Shown here: positions 60,082-64,000 of the stretch, piece by piece
Layout of the letters: each line of letters opens with the position of its first letter
Position numbering within the stretch: position 1 is the stretch's first letter
Assembly: GCF_947494555.1 (NCBI RefSeq)
Contig: NZ_CANLVF010000004.1
Span: forward strand, 124,001-188,000
Source: an uncultured Roseibium sp.
Lineage (GTDB): Bacteria > Pseudomonadota > Alphaproteobacteria > Rhizobiales > Stappiaceae
Direction of reading: 5' to 3'
DNA length: 64,000 nt
The notes under the pieces: model-generated
Databases searched by the model: none
Seen by the model: only the letters and a program-made list of their open reading frames with translations
Told to the model about the DNA's origin: nothing
Program-made: the position numbers and the translations under genes

Positions 60082-60792
60082 ATGCCCTTTAGCGCCACAA
60101 TCCTCACGCTCTATCCGGACATGTTTCCCGGACCACTCGGGCAGAGCCTGTCGGGACGGGCGATGGAGAAAGGGTTGTGGCAGCTTGAGACAAGCCAGAT
60201 CCGCGACTTTGCGACGGACAAACACCGGAGTGTCGACGATACGCCGGCTGGCGGAGGTGCGGGCATGGTGCTTCGCGCGGACATTCTTGCGAAAGCGATC
60301 GATTCCGCAGCGCCTGCTGAAGATCCGAGACCGCGGTTTCTGATGAGCCCGCGCGGACGACCGTTGACCCAGTCGCTCGCTCATGAGCTTGCTTCGGGAC
60401 CTGGTGCGATTATTGTCTGTGGCCGTTTTGAAGGTATTGACCAGAGGGTTATAGACTCCAGGAGACTGGAGGAGGTCTCGGTTGGAGACTACATCCTTTC
60501 TGGTGGCGAAATCGCCGCGATCACAATGCTGGATGCCGTTATCCGCCTGCTTCCAGGTGTCATGGGCAATATGGAAAGCGCAGAGACGGAGAGTTTCGAG
60601 ACCGGATTGCTTGAACATCCGCATTACACCCGTCCGGCGGACTTCGAAGGACTGCCGATTCCGGATGTTCTGAAGTCCGGCAACCATCAGAAAATCCATG
60701 ACTGGCGCATGTCCGAGGCGGAGCGCCTGACCCGCGAACGCCGGCCGGATCTTTGGGATGCCTACATGGCCGATGAGGACGACGTGGACTAG
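60082..60792 (+). CDS. trmD: tRNA (guanine-N1) methyltransferase TrmD
   Basis: Methylates G37 of tRNAs to prevent frameshifting. The 236-residue SPOUT enzyme shows [20 protein letters not shown] near residue 8, [18 protein letters not shown] near residue 53, and the knot region [18 protein letters not shown] near residue 113 followed by [16 protein letters not shown]. The catalytic Asp and Arg are present. Start is ATG 60082, with no strong Shine-Dalgarno. It overlaps the convergent LuxR-type gene by four bases at its stop. Confidence 0.94.
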   Translation: MPFSATILTLYPDMFPGPLGQSLSGRAMEKGLWQLETSQIRDFATDKHRSVDDTPAGGGAGMVLRADILAKAIDSAAPAEDPRPRFLMSPRGRPLTQSLAHELASGPGAIIVCGRFEGIDQRVIDSRRLEEVSVGDYILSGGEIAAITMLDAVIRLLPGVMGNMESAETESFETGLLEHPHYTRPADFEGLPIPDVLKSGNHQKIHDWRMSEAERLTRERRPDLWDAYMADEDDVD

Positions 60793-61937
60793 GTCTGGTC
60801 GCCGCTTTCGCTGAGCTTCGCCAGGATCTGTGTTCCGCGCCGCACGATGTCCGACTGTGAACGGGCACCGGTTTTCGACGTCGCGCTTGCCAGGTGGTTT
60901 CTTGCCGTATTGTAGGAAATCTGCAGAATTTCCGCGGCTTCCTTCAACGAGTAGCCAAGAATAAGCTGCTGGACGACAAGGCATTCCCGATCGGTCAATC
61001 CGAACGCGGCGGACAGGATCCTTCTGGAAGGTTTGGGCGCTTCGGAAGGATCGAAAATTGTTACAAGCAGCGGCAGGCTGGGCGTCAGGAAAGGTGCGAA
61101 ACCCGGATGGATCTGGTCTTTGTGCCGGATGGGCAGCACGAAAAAGAACGGGCCCCCGCGACTTTTGCCGGACAATGGAACCGGTCCGACCGGCGACGAT
61201 GTTTTTGAGGCCTTGTCGAGTGCGGCCTGGAGCGCGGCCTGATTTTCTGATTTGCTCGCGCTCAATCGGACCATGCGGTCAATATAGATCAGTTCGTTGT
61301 CACGAAGCACACAGTCCGCCTCGGCGTTGAAATAGGCCACTTTGCGATCCGGGGTCACGAGCAGAGCCGCTGTCGGTATCCTGTTGAGCCAGAATTCCGG
61401 ATCTGCCGGCACGGTCTCTCGCTTGGCAATTTCCAGCAGCAGTCCGAAAGCATTTTGCAGGTGCGGCCTTAAGAAACCGAACAGGTCCCGAACGTGCTGC
61501 TCCTCGCGCAGTTTCATTTTTTTCGGCAGGTTCGCCGCGACAAAGGCGGAATCTTCGCCGTGACGGTGCAGGATGATGCCAAAGGCGCGATTGATATCGC
61601 CGTGATCCTTCAGGAACTCGTGATAAAAATCCGTCATTTCGACGTCCGCCGTCGAAATGTAGTCGCCCGTGAACGCCACTTTGGCGGGATTGCATCTCAA
61701 GGCAATCGGTGGGAACGGATTCGCCGAAACAGCGTTGCTTAGCCGGAATTCCGCACCTTCGCCGTGATTGTACATGGCGCAGTCGTAAACACTGTTTTCA
61801 TAGACGCACTGTGCCTGATACGAAATTGGCAGATCCGGGTATATGGTTGCAAGATCAGAAAGCACACTAGTAAGCCCACCATCCAGCAAAGCAGCGCTAT
61901 AGAGTTTATGCAGTAAACTGGAGTGGTCCTTCATCAC
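60789..61937 (-). CDS. LuxR-family (GerE-type HTH) transcriptional regulator
   Basis: A 382-residue regulator. The C-terminal LuxR HTH (about residues 315-375) reads [20 protein letters not shown], then [18 protein letters not shown]. The long N-terminal region has no receiver or acyl-homoserine-lactone domain that I can see; a PAS-like stretch ([20 protein letters not shown] near residue 200) is likely. This N-terminal layout is common in unlinked LuxR-type regulators of alphaproteobacteria. Start is ATG 61937. It is alone on the minus strand between trmD and rplS, so it was probably inserted. The ligand and targets are unknown. Confidence 0.82.
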   Translation of the reverse strand: MMKDHSSLLHKLYSAALLDGGLTSVLSDLATIYPDLPISYQAQCVYENSVYDCAMYNHGEGAEFRLSNAVSANPFPPIALRCNPAKVAFTGDYISTADVEMTDFYHEFLKDHGDINRAFGIILHRHGEDSAFVAANLPKKMKLREEQHVRDLFGFLRPHLQNAFGLLLEIAKRETVPADPEFWLNRIPTAALLVTPDRKVAYFNAEADCVLRDNELIYIDRMVRLSASKSENQAALQAALDKASKTSSPVGPVPLSGKSRGGPFFFVLPIRHKDQIHPGFAPFLTPSLPLLVTIFDPSEAPKPSRRILSAAFGLTDRECLVVQQLILGYSLKEAAEILQISYNTARNHLASATSKTGARSQSDIVRRGTQILAKLSESGDQT

Positions 61938-62130
61938 ATGACGATTCCTCTAGTCAATGAGATAAGACTTTACCGTAATCAATAAACTTTATTTTATAAA
62001 TACCGTAAATGACGCCGTGACATTTTTTTTAAAATGTGATATAAGTGTTATATTGCAACTAAAAATGCTTTTGAAGTTGTAAAAAACCGAAGAAGTATGG
62101 AAAGAATTACTTTAGGCAATGCAGAGCATC
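61938..62130. other. AT-rich intergenic region upstream of the LuxR-type gene
   Basis: This stretch, especially 61960-62100, is far more AT-rich than the rest of the window (TTTATTTTATAAATA, TTTTTTTTAAAATG, ATATAAGTGTTATATTG). It must hold the LuxR-type gene promoter and may hold a rightward one. No protein gene is supported. The wider gap runs to 62499; 62161-62499 shows no convincing gene. Confidence 0.5.
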
Positions 62131-62160
62131 AGCAGCGGCACTTGTGCCGCTGCTTTTGTT
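62131..62160 (+). terminator. Orphan terminator, possibly of a small RNA
   Basis: AGCAGCGGCAC (62131-62141) pairs perfectly with GTGCCGCTGCT (62144-62154), followed by TTTGTT. It has a rightward U-tract and no leftward one. No rightward gene precedes it: the LuxR-type gene runs the other way. The transcript it ends could be a short RNA from the AT-rich region at about 62.0 kb. Confidence 0.6.
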
Positions 62161-62499
62161 GTTAAAACTAACCATGTATTTGTTTGAAAAACTATTACAC
62201 TTTCGGTCGGAAGATCCGGAGCATTTTCAAGCCGGTCACTGAGAGTGTTATCGACCAGCCGACCATCGATTGTGAATTCCCAAAAACCGCATGACAAAAA
62301 CAGGTTTATGCTGTATACGCCCGCGGAAGCTGGGTGAAAAACGGGTCTGATTTGTCCAGATCCGGTCATCGACAGGCCGCACATGGTCCAAAAGCCGATG
62401 AAACCAGCTTATATGCACCATGGCCCAAAGAAGGCGAATACGTTTTCCAGTTAAAGGGAAACGCTCTGGCCTCTTTGTAATTGAAAAGGGAAAAACGCC

Positions 62500-62970
62500 A
62501 TGAACATTATCGAGCAGCTGAATGCTGAGGAAATGGCGAAAATCGAAGAAAAGCGCAAGCTTCCAGAATTTTCTCCAGGTGACACTGTCCGTGTCAACGT
62601 GAAAGTCACCGAAGGTAACCGTACCCGTACACAGGCTTACGAGGGTGTCTGCATCGCCAGGTCCGGCGGCGGCATCAATGAGAGCTTCACGGTTCGCAAG
62701 ATTTCTTACGGCGAAGGCGTTGAGCGTGTCTTCCCGATCTACTCCCCGATGCTGGAAGGCGTTGAAGTCGTTCGCCGCGGCAAAGTCCGCCGCGCGAAAC
62801 TTTACTATCTGCGCGACCGTCGTGGTAAGTCCGCCCGCATCTCCGAAAACACCAACGTTCGCTCCAAGCGCCTCAATGAGGAAGCGCGTGCGGAAGCCAT
62901 CGCCGTCAAGGCAGCAAAGGCTGAAGCCAAGAAGGCTGAGCAGGAAGCTGCCGAGAGCGCTGCAGAATAA
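62500..62970 (+). CDS. rplS: 50S ribosomal protein L19
   Basis: Ribosomal protein at the subunit interface. The 156-residue product has [20 protein letters not shown] near residue 23, [20 protein letters not shown] near residue 47, [20 protein letters not shown] near residue 69 and [20 protein letters not shown] near residue 91. A C-terminal Ala/Lys/Glu-rich tail (residues ~120-156) is usual in the class. Start is ATG 62500. It normally follows trmD directly; here the LuxR-type gene and a 560-base gap intervene. A strong terminator follows. Confidence 0.96.
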   Translation: MNIIEQLNAEEMAKIEEKRKLPEFSPGDTVRVNVKVTEGNRTRTQAYEGVCIARSGGGINESFTVRKISYGEGVERVFPIYSPMLEGVEVVRRGKVRRAKLYYLRDRRGKSARISENTNVRSKRLNEEARAEAIAVKAAKAEAKKAEQEAAESAAE

Positions 62971-62994
62971 GCCGGCCGACAAGCTGAATTTTCG

Positions 62995-63022
62995 AAAGGC
63001 GGTCCAAGTGACCGCCTTTTTT
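62995..63022 (+). terminator. Rho-independent terminator of rplS
   Basis: AAAGGCGGTC (62995-63004) pairs perfectly with GACCGCCTTT (63010-63019), 5-nt loop, followed by more T residues. It lies 24 bases after the rplS stop. Confidence 0.92.
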
Positions 63023-63217
63023 GGTTCGTGCGGGTCAGTCAAGGTCAGTTGAATTCAGCTCAACCCCGCAATACTTGACGTTTTGGCGGAGCTGCGTCAT
63101 TCACTAGCCTGAATTCAAAGGCACTGCTTGACGGCCTTTAACCGCCCAAAAGAATGACCCGGAAAAGCGCGCTCGGACGCAGGCGCAGCAGATCCGGTTG
63201 AAAACGAGGAGAGACCC

Positions 63218-64000
63218 ATGGCGAAGGCGCGCACGCTTTACGACAAAATCTGGGACGACCACGTCGTCGACATGCAGCCGGACGGTACCGGGTTGCTGTA
63301 TATCGACCGCCATCTCGTCCACGAGGTCACGAGCCCGCAGGCTTTTGAAGGGCTGCGGATGCACAGCCGCAAGGTTCGCAGTCCGGAAAAAACGCTTGCC
63401 GTCGTGGATCACAACGTTCCGACAACAGACAGGCGTCATGGCATCGACGATCCGGAATCCGCACTGCAGGTGGATACGCTTGCGAAAAATGCCGCCGAAT
63501 TCGGCGTCGAGTATTATTCCGAACTGGATATGCGACAGGGTGTCGTTCACATCGTCGGCCCGGAACAGGGTTTTACCCTGCCTGGCATGACAATCGTCTG
63601 CGGCGACAGCCACACGTCAACCCATGGCGCGTTCGGTTCCCTGGCCCACGGTATCGGTACCTCCGAGGTGGAACATGTTCTGGCAACCCAGACCCTGATC
63701 CAGAAAAAGGCCAAGAACATGCTGGTCAAGGTCAACGGCAACGTGCCGGACGGCGTGACAGCAAAGGACATCGTGCTCGCGATCATCGGCAAGATCGGAA
63801 CAGCTGGCGGCACAGGATACGTCATTGAATATGCCGGAGACGCGATCCGGTCCCTGTCCATGGAGGGGCGGATGACCGTGTGCAACATGTCCATCGAGGC
63901 AGGTGCACGTGCCGGTCTGATCGCGCCGGACGAAGCCACATTCGAATATGTGAAGGGCCGTCCCAAGGCACCGAAGGGTGAGGCCTGGGACATGGCGATG
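63218..64000 (+). CDS. leuC: 3-isopropylmalate dehydratase large subunit, N-terminal part (cut by window edge)
   Basis: Iron-sulfur isomerase in leucine synthesis, converting 2-isopropylmalate to 3-isopropylmalate with LeuD. The visible 261 residues begin [17 protein letters not shown] and contain [13 protein letters not shown] near residue 66, the [20 protein letters not shown] motif near residue 130 and [13 protein letters not shown] near residue 225, all aconitase-family. The first cluster-ligand region lies beyond the window (expected near residue 345). Start is ATG 63218 with GAGGAGAG upstream. The frame is open to the window end. Confidence 0.95.
   Translation, partial: MAKARTLYDKIWDDHVVDMQPDGTGLLYIDRHLVHEVTSPQAFEGLRMHSRKVRSPEKTLAVVDHNVPTTDRRHGIDDPESALQVDTLAKNAAEFGVEYYSELDMRQGVVHIVGPEQGFTLPGMTIVCGDSHTSTHGAFGSLAHGIGTSEVEHVLATQTLIQKKAKNMLVKVNGNVPDGVTAKDIVLAIIGKIGTAGGTGYVIEYAGDAIRSLSMEGRMTVCNMSIEAGARAGLIAPDEATFEYVKGRPKAPKGEAWDMAM

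Noticed and set aside
62112..62384. Minus-strand open frame of 90 codons in the gap before rplS
   Set aside because: Runs through the orphan terminator, weak ribosome site, cysteine/hydrophobic patches typical of noncoding translation. Kept as a low-probability gene only.
62248..63042. Minus-strand open frame of 264 codons opposite rplS
   Set aside because: Shadow of the L19 gene and its terminator; no ribosome site.

Overview
This window is a stretch of primary chromosome from an alphaproteobacterium of the order Hyphomicrobiales (Rhizobiales); the gene set would fit a marine Stappiaceae type such as Labrenzia/Roseibium, but that genus-level guess is inference. The order-level call rests on the trpF-trpB-trpA-accD-folC and irr / fabA-fabB-fabI neighbourhoods, an AccD that has lost its zinc-ribbon cysteines, a malic enzyme fused to a phosphotransacetylase-like domain, a CtrA-type box, a cluster of GANTC sites, and the hemE / PPDK-regulator arrangement that marks the chromosome origin in this class. 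Almost all genes are housekeeping genes. No prophage, transposase, CRISPR array, rRNA or tRNA gene was seen.

Layout. 1-4.2 kb: end of pyrF; an arginine-to-proline pair (arginase and ornithine cyclodeaminase) with a divergent Lrp/AsnC regulator; an Ada-like alkylation repair protein. 4.2-12.2 kb: a DUF559 gene, an unknown exported protein and the leftward trpF-trpB-trpA-accD-folC block, interrupted between trpB and trpA by two small genes. 12.4-22.8 kb: a hydrolase, a GIY-YIG gene between two copies of a ~106-110 bp repeat, maeB, mutS, an MFS transporter, a low-GC orphan, DUF2244, nth and a GNAT. 22.8-26.3 kb: irr diverging from fabA-fabB-fabI (type II fatty acid synthesis, unsaturated branch). 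26.5-31.2 kb: small accessory genes, a 2-hydroxyacid dehydrogenase, a kinase, and a MarR regulator facing a DOMON-protein operon across two matching palindromes.

31.2-45.7 kb is the replication and segregation core. Leftward maf-aroE-coaE-dnaQ and the PPDK regulator are separated from rightward hemE-hemJ-rho-mnmE-mnmG-rsmG-parA-parB by a 425 bp AT-rich gap that I propose as oriC: it has an exact TTAA-N7-TTAA box, six GANTC sites and several degenerate DnaA boxes. Six parS-like 16-mers lie 4-8 kb to the right, just before parAB. Genes on either side point away from the gap, as expected for diverging forks.

45.8-64 kb: a small lipoprotein, holA-lptE-leuS (leftward), yggS, an EF-hand protein, a TRAP transporter (dctPQM) with an isocitrate lyase/PEP-mutase family enzyme, the translation/secretion cluster ffh-chorismate mutase-rpsP-rimM-trmD-rplS, a VanZ-like gene and a LuxR-type regulator on the opposite strand, an AT-rich gap with an orphan terminator, and the start of leuC. 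The strongest non-coding signals are the candidate origin, the parS cluster, the twin MarR operators and the orphan terminator near 62.1 kb.
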